A stretch of 64,000 nt of DNA, taken from positions 44,483,724 to 44,547,723 of the forward strand of contig OX637287.1 in assembly GCA_951799445.1 (NCBI GenBank), written 5' to 3'. Made by a program: the position numbers and the translations under genes. The DNA is from Pseudisothecium myosuroides. Its lineage: Eukaryota; Streptophyta; Bryopsida; Hypnales; Lembophyllaceae. Shown piece after piece: positions 37,531-49,524 of the stretch. The notes beneath the pieces were generated by a model. The model saw only the letters and a program-made list of their open reading frames with translations. It did not search any database and was not told the DNA's origin. Within the stretch, counting starts at the first letter, position 1, and each line of letters starts with the position of its first letter.

Positions 37531-38019
37531 GTTGAAAGCACAATGCATAAATGGGTTCCAATTCAAAGTGAGGTAATTCTACAATAACATAGAAATCAAT
37601 ACTCTCAATGAATCCATTAGCAGTTTGTTTAAAGTTCCTATTGTTTAGTATTCAGTTTTACTTGGAAATTTATAATTTTCCACTACTTTAGTGTACAGTT
37701 GTGGTGCGGGCTCAAAGTTATGTTCTGACAAATATTGACAACTGTCTGCACGAAATCAGTAGTTACTGATATGGTGTGGTATATTCCACACCATTTCGTT
37801 CGGGGGAGGGCAGAGCTAGTGACTGCTACTGAATGTTATGATGCATTAGTGAACTAAGAAGGTAAAAAATATTAAAATTTTTTTTTTTCAACCTTCGTGA
37901 TCACCAATAGTGCCACATCAGACTAACAATTTTTTATTTTTTTTCATTTTTTTCTTCAATGATAAATTAAAAAAAAAAATCCCATGGAATTGCACCGCAG
38001 CCAGAAGTCAAACGTCCTT

Positions 38020-38170
38020 GACTCCTTGTACATGGTTCGGATTGTTTGTAATGAAAAAACAGACGAACAAATTTATCTATTCTTTATTCCCTTATCTGTG
38101 GCTCAATATGACACACCAGCTGTGGATACCGCCAAGGCTGGGGTGCAAAAAAATGGAAATCATCATCAAT
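38020..38170 (+). other. Exon-like conserved stretch, module B
   Basis: The plus frame reads TDEQIYLFFIPLSVAQYDTP and on to AKAGVQKNG. The paralogous stretch at 52268-52390 reads LDEQIDPLFIPLSVAQYDTT, then AMDFAKVRVHKNG. No start codon or splice context is convincing; family unknown. It may be a relic exon or part of a repeat. Confidence 0.35.
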
Positions 38171-38195
38171 GGGGCGCTTGATCATCATACATTAA

Positions 38196-38783
38196 CCCTG
38201 GAGCGCTCCGACGTCCATTTTCTGGACGATGAACACATTCAGATCCTTGTTTAGATTCAGATCCTTGTTTCTGTCTCATTCCTGCTTAGATGAAAGTCAT
38301 CCTAATTTTTGGTGATACTTTATCAAGTTGTTTTCCTATCCATCGGTTGGATTTGGTGTTACTAGGAATATATACATTTCTAAAATTACAAATGTGGAAT
38401 TATGTCAAGTGGTCAATTTGCATTGACTTTAGTTCAAAACTAGATGTGCAAAAATGAGGTCAAAGATGTAAAGGTCACAAAAATTTCAAAAAATCACCAT
38501 ATGAAGAGAACCTTATTTGAAATCCATTCCAACAAGTTTTACTCAAAAAATGATAATATTTTACTTGTAATTGAATTTAGAAGGAATTCTGAAATTTTCT
38601 TTTCAAAATTTATAGAAAAATATTGGTGATAGCATTAGTAGTTCTAACCGTACGGATAGAATTTAAAAATCAAAATCTACAACTTTCATTTGTAAACCAA
38701 TTCCAAAATATTCTTCCAAATTGTAGTTTATAATGGTTTTTCTCAAATCATCAATTTTGGAGATGAATCCAGGCGCTCCAAGG
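38196..38783. mobile_element. TTAA-type MITE with CCCTGGAGCGC ends
   Basis: 588 bp; ends CCCTGGAGCGCTCC and GGCGCTCCAAGG, flanked by TTAA (38192-38195 and 38784-38787). Module C has the empty site at about 52387 (CCTATAAGTGTAAAA). Confidence 0.88.
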
Positions 38784-38939
38784 TTAAGTGTAAAAGTTTG
38801 CCCCTACTTTGTGGTTGATTGATTGTCCATTTGTGTACAGCACATTCTTATGTTTTTTTTTTTTTTTTTCTTGAGTACATTGTTATGTTTTAGTTGTTTG
38901 TGTTGAAATATTACACACTCATTCATCAAAGTCACACTA

Positions 38940-39251
38940 TTTTGAGTTAGTGCAAGTTGAAATAGTTGCATTTTGGACATTTTTTCATAGAAAAGTGAGC
39001 TTGTGAAGTGCAATTGCCCTGTTTTTCATAGGGCCAAAAAAATGATTTTAGTGAATTTGAATGCTTATATCTTCAAATCCGCACAGTGGAAATTTCTGAA
39101 ATTTTTATCACGTCTTCTCAAGTCAGCATACTACAAGATCCTATGGTTACATGTGTCCAAAAATGTTTTTTTCTCTAAAATTTGGTACTTGTACTGAAAA
39201 TGGCAGTTTTGGAGCGTTTTGGGTGAAAACATAGTCATAGAACTTTAAGGG
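38940..39251. mobile_element. Partial TTAA-type MITE, reversed
   Basis: About 310 bp that are the reverse complement of the left third of the elements at 47919 and 53217, ending CATAGAACTTTAAGGG then TTCA. The other end is missing. Confidence 0.7.
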
Positions 39252-39419
39252 TTCAACAAGAAAAAAAAAGGTAATATGTGGGGGGGCTTGAAAGGGCTCT
39301 AGAGCAGCCTTCCGGAGGCCTCTTTTTTTCCTAATGTTTTGTTGCATTTTACAATATGCATGCCATTTTTTTTCTGGAATACTTTAAAATTAAAAATAGA
39401 AAATTAATTAAAAAATTAA

Positions 39420-39955
39420 AAAAATTGAAATTATGGAGTATTAATATATACACCTATACAATGAAAGTAACAATTGAAGGAAAATCATAAGAAAATTCTC
39501 TAAGTAGGAGAACTAGAAAAGTGCCAAATCTCAAGAAAATACATATTTTGATGTTTTAATTAGGAAAAGAAAAAGAAAAAAATTAAATAAAAAGTGGCCA
39601 TTTCTAACAACTTCATGGAGAATGATGGTCATTCACCAAAAAATTTACCAAAATAATTATTTATATGTTTCAAAATGTAAGGAAAAAGAAGCTCACTTTG
39701 TGGACTTCTTCACAACAAATAATCAATTATTTTTAGAAATCTTTTGAACAATTGACAAGTATGACATAAAATTGGGGGCTAGTTTTGGACAATAATTTTT
39801 TTTTTAAATTTAAAAAAGTACGCAAGGCGTATAATTGTCATGACTACCGTGCCTATGAATTTCAAGTCATTTGGAGCCAAGACGCAAAAGTTATGGCCAA
39901 AAAACTAATTAGCTAGAAACATGTGACAAAAAATGGTACATGTGTTTTGTGCAAT
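39420..39955. repeat. Dispersed repeat, inverted relative of 24405-24960
   Basis: Reverse-complement matches include GAATGATGGTCATTCACC and GACGCAAAAGTTATGGCC. The right edge is near TTGTGCAATCAACTTGC. Confidence 0.6.
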
Positions 39956-40600
39956 CAACTTGCACCAATTTGTCCCTATGGAAGCTATGGGCTAAAACTG
40001 CATGGATATATTGTGAGTCAATATCGCAGGACAATAATTAAATTGATCATTTGAAGTTTGTCTAGCAAGGTGAATTAACTTCAGCCAAAGATAAATGTAA
40101 AAATTTGCTCCTATTTTTGGTTGGTTAATTTTGTAGTTCTTCAGCACGCTTGGCTAATTTAGGGCCTTTGATTCCAAATATAAATTCAAAATTTCCAAAT
40201 TTTATCATAGGTGGCAAGTAAAAAATTCTAGTGTTTTTTCCGAGAATAAATTCATCCTGCACGACAAACTTCATATGACCATTTTAGCATTCTGCTAAAC
40301 CACATTGGTGCTGAGTGTGTCCGTGTCGAACACCCCCCCATCCCCCCCCCCCCCAAGTACGGTTGGCCCCCTCGCTCAACCTCCCAAATCATTCTCGGGG
40401 TGCATGTGAAAAAAAGCCCCTTATTTTGAGCCGTATTCAATCTATGTTTTTCATCTCACCTAATGTGGGACCTATGATTGCAAATATGAATTCAGAATTT
40501 GCAAATTTTATCAAGTGTGGCAAATAAGAAATTTCAAGTTTTTACTCGAGGCTAAGCGAGGGGGTCAGCTCACCCCGGCCCTGAAGTATGGTAAGGTCGG

Positions 40601-40872
40601 GTGCTGTAAAAGCGACCTATAACACAGAGGTGCATTTTGCTTTCTTCAATGTTCCCACAATGTACATTCCAGGAGGGGGTCGATTTTAGTGACCACTATG
40701 TTTCAACTTCAAAAATTCATAACTAATTCCACGAAGGTTCAAAAAATATGAAACAACTTGGGCTAGATGCCGAATCCATTTTTCTTCCTACCAAAATTTA
40801 CTGAAAATTGTTTCAAGGAGTTTAGCTTCCTCCCAAGTGCAATCAGCTCTTAAAATGTCGCTTTAAGAGCAC
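40601..40872. mobile_element. MITE with GTGCTC ends
   Basis: 272 bp with 16-bp inverted ends GTGCTGTAAAAGCGAC and GTCGCTTTAAGAGCAC. Relatives lie at about 36308-36565 and 51709-51980, and a faint one at 7490-7740. No clear target duplication. Confidence 0.72.
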
Positions 40873-41907
40873 ACCACCTTAGCTATGAAAGTATGAATCC
40901 GGGGTGAGATTAGACTTGCTTCCGATTGCCAACTGTTCTCTTTCACCCCCCTCCTCCCAAGTCAAGAATCCGACCCCTTTGCTTTATAGGCCCCCAACCT
41001 ACTGTAGTTGTTGCTAGGCCCCTCACTGTCTGTACGTAGTGTCCCCCTCCTCCCCCCGCCGCCTTCTTCGTTCTCATCCGTTTTCTCACACTTGTTTCGC
41101 GAACTCCGACACCCATTCAGGGCTACATGAACCAAGCAAGCATGCATTTCTTGGCGGCAGTACGTGTTGCAGAGTTTCATCAGGTTCACTGGGACTGATC
41201 GAGGGCGCGCTCTCGTGCTGGTAATCAGCAGATGTGGCCTAGTTCCGGTTTGTCCCACTGAGTTTATCCTTCGATGTTTTTATAGCTTGAGTGCCGACAG
41301 AGTGGAGTGCGAGGCGCAGCTAGTTTGGAGAAGAGCCTGGAGGCTTGGAATTGAGAGCCATATGTATTTGTGTGTGTGTATTGGATAAGTGCTAGTCTAG
41401 TTGTTTTTGCAGTGCCGTGTCTCTAGAGTTGATGGAATCTCGTACAAAGGAGAAATACATGATGGAAATGGGACCAATGTCCTTTGTGTCGATGGAAATT
41501 GGACCGATGTCCTTTTGCGTCCGGTCAAATTCTAATTCCTAGTGTCTCCTATTCTATCATTGGTGGAAATGAAACATGGAATTCTTCACAAGCGTTGCGT
41601 AGATTGACATTTTAGATTAGTCTCCTATGGTACTGTTCATTAGGTTCACAGCCAATGATGAACTCATCGTTTGTGATGTTTAGTTACGAGTTTCGTTAGT
41701 CTCCACAAGTACGTTGCAATCGCAAGTGCTCTCGAGGTCATGATGGTGTAAGAGATTAAGCCCTGACTTTGCCGTCTCTGGGGGAAAGTATTGTTGACAT
41801 GTGAGTGCCGATGTAAGGTAAAGCCTAGTTCGACCAATTTGAGAAATATGGAACTCACAAACTGGTTCTTGCACGTGCAACCTGATCGTAATGAGCGACA
41901 GCCAAAC
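40873..41907 (+). promoter_or_regulatory. Upstream region of AP2-like gene B
   Basis: This is homologous to the region upstream of gene C, including a pyrimidine-rich tract (CTCCTCCCCCCGCCGCC, 41045-41070), a TGTGTGTGTAT run and a conserved stretch up to the ATG. Probably promoter plus 5' UTR. A 5' UTR intron cannot be judged. Confidence 0.5.
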
Positions 41908-43714
41908 ATGGACCCGCGCGCAAGGTTTTTAAAAGTTGGTGATAAAGAGGATAGAGTTAAAACAAAAGGACCCCAGCTTCTATGTGAGGTCTTTACCGCC
42001 TCACTCTTTATCCTTCAAACTATGGTGTCCGATCAGGGATCACTTCACGGTGAGCAACAGTAGCAGCGGTGATCAGCTTGCCGTCGCTTGTGAAATTGCC
42101 ATGCTTGATGCCTTGGCATTACTCCAAGTGATTTGGAGGGTCGAGAAGAATGACAATCTCCGTGAAGTTTTTTCTCGGGCCCTACGATCTATTCGTCAGG
42201 CAATTCAACGTGCTGGCAGCTCTTATGAACACGACAACAGCTTTGTATTCGTGGTTTTCAAACACCTTTCCCATGAAACGGCCGCTTCTGCACCGCATTC
42301 CAAACAGGAGTACGTTGACGCTTCTGAATCGGATTCCGAGCTGGCAATTGCATACACCTTTCATGCTTTCCTCTCGTTAGTGCTCCACCTCCTCACTTCT
42401 GTATTCCAGTACCTCAGTGGTTACGTGGACCGGGGTGGCTCCAAAACCTATTCGTCTGGTGCCTTCGACTTCAGAGCCAGCTTCGTCGCTCTTGTCCTCT
42501 TCCAAGGCGCCTACGTCTGGATCAAGTTCCGACAGGCAGCCCGACCCGGCAGCCGCAAGCGCAAAGCTCTTGATGGTGAGCATGCAGTCGCGGATATCGA
42601 AACATGCAACCTCAAAGGCGTTTATGCCCGACCCATCAAGGAGAAATCTTCCGGCGCCATCACACGCTTCAAGTATGAGCCCAGATTTACACCGCCGAGA
42701 CAGGAAGTGGACGATGGCACTGACCAATGCTCCAAACGCCTTCCTCTCGGTGAGTACCACACTTGTGCTGAAGCCCAGATTGTGCTTCAAATAGCCCGGC
42801 ATCGTTATGACAAGGATGGAGGTTGTGTGGAGCTTGAGGATGGTCGGTACAAGTTTCTCATTCCATCGATGAGTGAGCAAGAGCGGCAGCTCGTAGGCAA
42901 GGAGAAGAGGAAATGGGTCACATCCACAGCGAAGCAAGTGGGGAAGCAAATGTATGCCGACTTTCAAAGGGAGAAGGGGAAACACTTGGCCATGGCGACC
43001 AAGGCCGGTTCTCAGGGGCAGAATTCAATGACCCTTCTTCGTCTTCACTGCCACTTGCATGTCCATCTCTTCCCATGCTTACCACTATGGCAGCTGAGCC
43101 TGCCATCACGTCCGCAGCTCCATCATCTCCAAGTCTAACATTGCTTCCAGTTGATGGTGCTATTGAGGGAGATGCTGATGATTCTTGTGAGGCTCTTTCT
43201 GGTTTTGAGGACATGTTTGCTGAGCTTGTTTATGATTCTGGGGTGCCAAATCATTCAGATCAACAATCGAGCGTCGTCTCCTACCAAATGCAGTACCAAG
43301 AATTCTCTCAGCTCCCTGGAGACTCGAGTTTACCAGAAGTCGGAGCTGTACCAGGGGGTACTGAGCATGATTCAGAATCTGAATTGAACCCTAGCCCCAG
43401 TTTCCAGGAAGAAAGGGATCTTGCGGATGTGGGCACAGAAAATATTGATGGAAAGGGTCTTGCTCCAACAAAGTGTCCCGGATCTTCAGCAGCTACTGCT
43501 TTGTCAGAAAAAGTGTCTGGAGGATAATGTGAGATAATTTGTAGACTTGGATCATCAGCTAAAAGCGTACCAGATACAAAATTCGAAGCTGCAACAAGAG
43601 AAGGAGCGTTTGCGTACTGAGAATGAGAGTTTGAAAAGCATGTTGGAACAAGTGGTCAAATCTCAAATTGCAACCTTGACTGGAATCATGATTGACATTC
43701 AACAGAGCGATTGA
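41908..43714 (+). pseudogene. AP2-like module gene, copy B (frameshifted)
   Basis: This is homologous over its full length to the intact copy C. Compared with C it has one extra base near 41930 (after MDPRARFLK), one base lost near 43014 (GGTTCTCAGGGGC against GGTTCCCATGGGGC) and one extra A near 43453. A CAA codon of C is TAA at about 43531. Between the first two lesions the frame is open for about 360 codons and still encodes the AP2-like segment (LKGVYARPIKEKSS). The lesions imply loss of function, unless a shortened protein from a later ATG (41936) is used. Confidence 0.85.
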
Positions 43715-43899
43715 ATAATTTTGGTTTTTTTAGCTTTTAAAGTGAAGCCTTCCATTTCCTAGAGTCATGTTATTTACGTCTATTTGAGTCTGAGTGGTTT
43801 GTTCTTTGTATAGTTTGTGGAGCATACTGTATGAGCGAGTTTTCAGTATCAGCGCGTTTAGTTTTAGATGTTGACGTGGATTAGCACTGCTGAATGAAA

Positions 43900-45250
43900 T
43901 GCAAATTATTTCTCAAATTACATTTCATCCACAACATTGTGCACCACTGAGGTGGGATTTCCATCCCCTCTCCGGGTCGTCTCCATAAATCATTTTCTTC
44001 CTTTCTTGACGGTCCACCGCTCCATTTCAATTGAACACTGCCGATTTTACAGAATAATTGATGTAGTCATGGCTTGTTGTTGATTTAAAGGAAACTCATT
44101 GGAGCAAGAATCATGAGTTGCTGCAGAAACCAGTCCCCACTTCAGGATCAGTTTCTGAGATCTCAAACTGAATTGTACCGTTTGAGAGAAATTGGTGGTC
44201 AGTTGGAGGGTTGTGCAGGGTATTGAGCAAAGAAATTTGGCGGTTCAAAATTAAAGTAAGCCAAGGCCATTGAGACAGCTTAGTGTTCTTATTGTTGAAG
44301 CTCCACTGTGTTTTCCTTTCCAGCATCCCCTGCATCCTCAAATGTGAACTCCGCCATTTGTAGGGCATTGGACTGAGCTGCTGTGAAGCATCTTTCCACT
44401 CTGAATCTCAATTCCATTAAACGAGCGGCATTCCAATACTTTGGCACGTTTCAATACCTGCAATCTGAAACATAAATCCCTACCTATCCTCTTTTGTGGC
44501 CTGAAGTTAGACCTTTGTGAAGGTATACAGTATTTCACAATTTTGGACGCCAAAATCGAGCCAATTTCAGAAAATTGCGATTTCTGTTTGCTGTGATAAA
44601 GCTCAGTTGAAAATCATTAGGCTCCTGGACGATTTCTCAACAACCAAGCTTGATAGTTTCCCACATTGAGGTCCTTGGCAACACGCGCATCAGCACATTG
44701 ATTTGTAAATTGCAATCGCAATCAATGTCTCATGAAACGTCTTGAAACGTGCCAAAGTACTGCGATTCAATTCTAAATCTAAACATTTCATAATCCTCAT
44801 TTGACAAGTGTTTATATCTTAAAAAGATTGATACTTTTCCAGTGACTTGACCAAAACCTCACATCTATATCAATCCTAGTTTTTGAAGTTCTACAGGTGC
44901 ACTTGAATGTCACATTTGAATCTTAAATGTTAATTTCATTAAATTGACATATTTCTATGGCTTTGGTACTTTTCAGGGTGGACAACCTACTATGCAAGTC
45001 TATACCATCCCTAGCTTTTCGAGCTTTATGCATTTCAATGTCAACTTTTTTGTCACCTAGAATTGAGCCAATTCAAGGAAATTGACGATCTTAGCACTCT
45101 TAAGCATGGAAACTTAACTAGTACGACAGTATATTAGCCACACCTCTTCATCTCCATCTGCTTAGAAGATTTCATTGTCCTATCTTCAAATTGAGTTTAA
45201 GGGATTCAATGGTTTAATTCAATTTCAACTGAAATGCAATCAATGTCTCA
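43900..45250. repeat. Module intergenic block, copy B
   Basis: Homologous to 20395, 24985 and 59340. The minus strand has RAKVLECRSFNGIEIQSG near 44420, matching RAKVLEYRSFNEIEIQSG in A2. The rest is decayed. Confidence 0.6.
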
Positions 45251-46066
45251 TAAAATTCATAACATGGTTAAGAAAATGGAAATGAAAAAGGACACATGGT
45301 CCAAAAAATAAGAAATTATTACCAAATTGTGAACACTAAGTTGAATTGCTACGAATGCAATAGAATTTGACGACTTCCTATGGATACTTTAAACCCTATA
45401 GATCCAATTCCTCAACCATATACAATAGTCAATATTTCCAAGCTCAAGTTGATGATTTCCATGATGTACAATTTAAAATCTCATTCTCTTACTACATGAA
45501 GCTATACATTGTCTATTAATGTAGAAAATTTCAATTAGTCTCATAAGAAATGATCTCTAAAGCAAAAAATGAAAGTACATTAATACATATCACCAAGAAA
45601 ATCCAATTAACTTGAAATTTCTTCAGAAGATTCAAATAGCAAATGAAGAACAGTGCGAAAATTTCTAAAGAATATGTTCCATTTGAGACACCCTAAACAC
45701 TCTATTATACTACATGGTCCAAATGGGTAGTCAATCCTAACCGTAACCAATCCACATCAAATAGAAATCTAAACAGTAAAGTGTTTGTTCCGACAGAGCA
45801 ACCACAAAGAAGTCCAAAATCTGACATTGATTGATAGCCCTAACATGGAGGTACAAAACGAAATCTTCGATACAGATTCTCGTTGCATCTCGTGGCAGAA
45901 CTCCATGAACTTGCAGACAGCCACATCACGGCACAGCACTCATAATGTATCTACATTCATAAATCTAGCCTATATAAAACTATGCATGCTTGAAACTACG
46001 AGGGGAGGTCTCCATTGCTAAATCCTTACCAAAGTAACATAAGAAACTCTGAGTCCTTTGAGACAA
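45251..46066. other. 3' flank of SINA-like gene B
   Basis: AT-rich, then from 45640 shared with the flanks of the A and C genes. No separate gene. Confidence 0.5.
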
Positions 46067-47288
46067 TCAGACTCTTCCTAAATCCGAAATCCTAAAAACC
46101 CTAAACCGTTCCCTCCTTTTAAAAACCCTTTGCATGTCAAGTTGCCCTTCAAACTCACAGTTTCCAAGGCCATGAGCGCTTTGAGGAACAAGCAAAAAAT
46201 TTCTCTTCCATTCATCGCCTTGTTGAATGTTGAGCACATCCGTCTCTAAGGAGTATCTGCCACGTGGTCCGTCCTTGACACTAACTACAAGCGTCAATAA
46301 CCCAGGAAAAGTCCCAAAGCAAGCACAGAAAAACTTATCCCCGAGAAGATTTTGTTTCTCATGATGGACTACGAACAGGTGATGAAGACCATCATCGACA
46401 AAAATATAATCATCGGTGGGCTTCATTGTGAACTGATCAGTACGTGGCACAGTTCGCACTTGGTGCACCTCCTTGAAGTGAAGGGGAAGGGAATGGGTGG
46501 AACCTTCGAACTCGCAACCGTCGAAAAGGCAGTTGAAGGGCTCATACTCGCACAATGTGCTCTCATGCTCGGCTTTCTTGGTATAACTGAGCATCGCCGA
46601 ACAACCATAAAGAGTATTCTTGCAGCTCACAAGCAAAGACTCGAGAATCTTCTCCACTGCTATGTTCCGGTTGTTGCCTATTGACTTTTGACAAGACGGG
46701 CATTTCTTGCAATCAATCTTCTCCCAACAAGCTGCGCACGTTGTGTGGCCACTCGGACACTGGCTTGGTCACCCAACAACCAGCCTTGCAAGTCAAGAAC
46801 TTGTGGTGATTCCTCACTCACTATTGAACTAGAAAATGCTCCAGAGACTCTAAAACCGCAAAGACAGAAGTGGTTATGGCTTATAACACAGACCTCCTTC
46901 GCAAGTGACTGGCTAACACATGTAGATTAGGTGTCCTCATTGAGATTGTGAACTGCAAGCATCTTGAATTCTAACAGAAGAAATCGCACGACCCAAGAAT
47001 CTGGATTCATCCAGTCCTACAAAACCTACATCTCCGGATTCCAAGGAAGGTTACGAGCTTAAATCCTACATTAAGCTGACCTATGAAGCACAAGGAACCT
47101 CACAAGTCTGGAACTGCAATGCAAAGATCGAGAAAACAGGAAGTCACGCATGATGGAAAGGAGAGTTCCTAAGTTACCTGGTAGACTGGCGGGGCGAGAT
47201 CCTCTGAACAAATGGGACACTCAAGGATGTCAGGATCCAGCAGCTCGAACTTGCGCTTCAGCATTGGCGAACTCTTTCCCGGCTCCAT
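46067..47288 (-). CDS. SINA-like RING E3 ubiquitin ligase, copy B
   Basis: Predicted 267 aa from exon 1 (47288-47178, MEPGKSSPMLKRKFELLD...VYQ) and exon 2 (46759-46067). RING, SIAH zinc-finger and TRAF-like regions all follow copy A (CPSGHTTCAACWEKI, CKNTLYGCSAML, HLFVVHHEKQNLLGDKFFCACFGTF). One RING-proximal residue differs (CQKSIG for CQKPIG). The C-terminus after EGQLDMQ is longer and basic (RVFKRRERFR) and differs from both paralogs. No stop or shift in the coding exons, so probably functional. The intron is 47177-46760. Confidence 0.9.
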
Positions 47289-47538
47289 TGATGATTCTGA
47301 CTACCTCGGTCTCGCCACTCCCAATCGAATCATCCCCGCATGGCCTGCAATTCCCTTCCCCCAGACGAATCGCTTCTGCCTTTCGCAACCCTAATCCTCA
47401 TTTCACCGATCCTCTTGACCCTTTCTGATTGCGCTGAACTTGGGAGATTCCACTTGTAAATGCACTCTGAGAACCTTAACTAAGCCCTAATTTCAAGTTG
47501 GATAGGAATATCTGGATAAGGTTAACCTTTCTCCACTA

Positions 47539-47837
47539 CACTAATAATGAAATTTAGTGTTTTGCAACACTAATTACGAAGTTTACCACTAAATCATAAC
47601 AACACCTCTAATGTTACCAATGCTAAATGTTAACATGAACACTAATTGTCAATTAAATTAGGATTGACATAATTCACCCTAATTAAACTAAATTAGGATT
47701 GATATAGTTCACCCTAATTAAACTAAATCAATATCCAATATGAATAATTAATTGTCAACCAAATGAGAATTAAAATGAGTTACATGATAGGATAAATAAC
47801 ACTATAGGTAACGTAGCACTAAATTCCATTATTAGAG
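47539..47837. mobile_element. TA-flanked MITE with CACTA-like ends (uninterrupted copy)
   Basis: 299 bp; ends CACTAATAATGAAATTT and AAATTCCATTATTAGAG, TA at both sides. The orthologous copy at 29102-31208 carries the nested insertions. Confidence 0.8.
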
Positions 47838-47918
47838 TACCACTACAATACTAGATTAGAGAGAGAGGAACCCCCAACAAGTAAGTGTTTGGTGTAAATG
47901 AAAAGTATATTAATTTAA

Positions 47919-48842
47919 CCTCTAAAGTTCCATGACTATGTTTTCACCAAAAATACTCAAAAACTGCCATTTTTAGTACAAGGACCAAATTTTTGAAAAA
48001 AAAACTTTTTTAACACATATAACCATAGGATCTTATAGTAAACTAGTTTTAGAAGATGTGGTAAAAATTTCAAAATTTTTCACCGTGCGGATTGGAAGAT
48101 ATTAGCATTTGAATTGGCAAAAATCCTTTTTTTGTCCTTGCGAAAAACAGGGCAGCTGCACTTCACATGGTCACATTTGCATGACAAAATGTCCAAAATG
48201 GTGGTGCTTCTTTGAATTCTTTTTCCTTAACAAGTTGGCTAAATGCTTAAAATTTTTCAAATCATTTGGAATTGTACAACATATACAAAAAAAATAGTAA
48301 GTAGAAAGAAGTAGAGAATGATCCAAAATACTAAATTGTTAAGAATTTAACTATGGAATTGAAAAATATCAATCCCAATGGTTGTAATGTTGTAATAAAC
48401 AACCTAAATCCTATGAATTTTTTTTTTCCAAAAAATATTAAAAATTGAGTTAAATAAACAACTTCAAAGTTTATTTCAGAGTAGAGAATCCATAACTACC
48501 CTCAAACTAAAAACCCTCATAACTTTTGACTCATTGGTTGAAATGGAATGATTCAAAGCTTTCCACAAAGATATGACTCTTGAAAACCAATTTCAAATTT
48601 TTAGTTTTGAAAAAAATGTTTTTTTCTTATTTGCCCGGACTGCCCAATTACGAAAAAAAGTAACATATTTGGCCATAACTTTGACTCCTATTTCCAAATG
48701 TCATGAAATTTAGTGCATATGAAAGATATTCCTTGCACCCACCTTCTATTAAAATTTCAGTTTAAAATATTGAAATCTCTAATCACACATACCTGCCCAA
48801 AATTTCTATACGACCGAAAAATGCATGCAGGTCCTTTAGGGG
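47919..48842. mobile_element. TTAA-type (piggyBac-like) MITE, copy 2
   Basis: 924 bp; ends CCTCTAAAG and CTTTAGGGG, TTAA at 47915-47918 and 48843-48846. The paralogous site near 31280 (ATGTTCATCTAAGATC) is empty. Confidence 0.9.
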
Positions 48843-49000
48843 TTAAGATCTAACAATAGTCTTTGAAGAGTCACTATTACAACATTAGATAACACAAAAC
48901 CAAAACCAGTAAGCATTTTCATCTTGCTAGAAGAACTTTTGGAAGCACAAATTATAGTTGCAAATGGCTTAAATTTCAATGAGTAAGAATTTCTACGCAG

Positions 49001-49524
49001 TAGAAAAAATTTCAGCCCTCAAAGGGGCAGCGAGTTTTTGATTTTTGGCACCCCTGCGGTGATTTGTGCAAAACAATTCAATAATATAATTTTTAAAATA
49101 ATTTTAAAATAATTTTTAAATAACTTTAAAATAATTTCAAAATAATTTTAAAATAACTATAAAATAATTTTAAAATAACTTTAAAATAACTTTAAAATAA
49201 TTTTAAAATATTAATATTAAAATAAATATGGAATTTTAAAATTTGATATGGCGAAATTATCTGAGTTAGCTGAAATTGTTATTTTGATTATTATTTTAAT
49301 ATTTTTTAATATTTTATTATTATTTATTATTATTATTTATTTACTTTTATTTATTTTTTAAATATTTAAATGTTTTTTAAATATTTTTTTATTGTGATCA
49401 CTATTCATCATTGATGATGAATAGTGACCATTGTCCCTCAAAGGGGTTGTGAGTTCCATTGCAGGGAACTCACAGCCCCTTTGTCAAAGGAAAGGAGCCC
49501 TCCCGAGGGCTGAATTTTTTTCTA
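49001..49524. mobile_element. Non-autonomous element with an AT minisatellite core
   Basis: The 19-bp ends TAGAAAAAATTTCAGCCCT and AGGGCTGAATTTTTTTCTA are inverted. The core (49080-49215) is an array of about ten-base AAAATAATTT units. A second inverted pair (CTCACAGCCCCTTT against AAAGGGGTTGTGAG) lies near the right end. Absent from module B. Confidence 0.75.

Noticed and set aside
41664..41909. Minus-strand ORF upstream of AP2-like gene B, with a similar one at 56995-57210
   Set aside because: Similarity is explained by duplicated promoter/5' UTR sequence; ends are not conserved and no motif is seen.
42377..42985. Minus-strand 202-codon ORF across AP2-like gene B
   Set aside because: Antisense shadow; the plus frame carries the conserved protein in both B and C.
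46740..46800. Apparent frameshift before the RING domain in SINA-like copies B and C
   Set aside because: The extra base lies in the intron once the acceptor is placed right before TGTCCGAGTGG, which gives a continuous RING in all copies.
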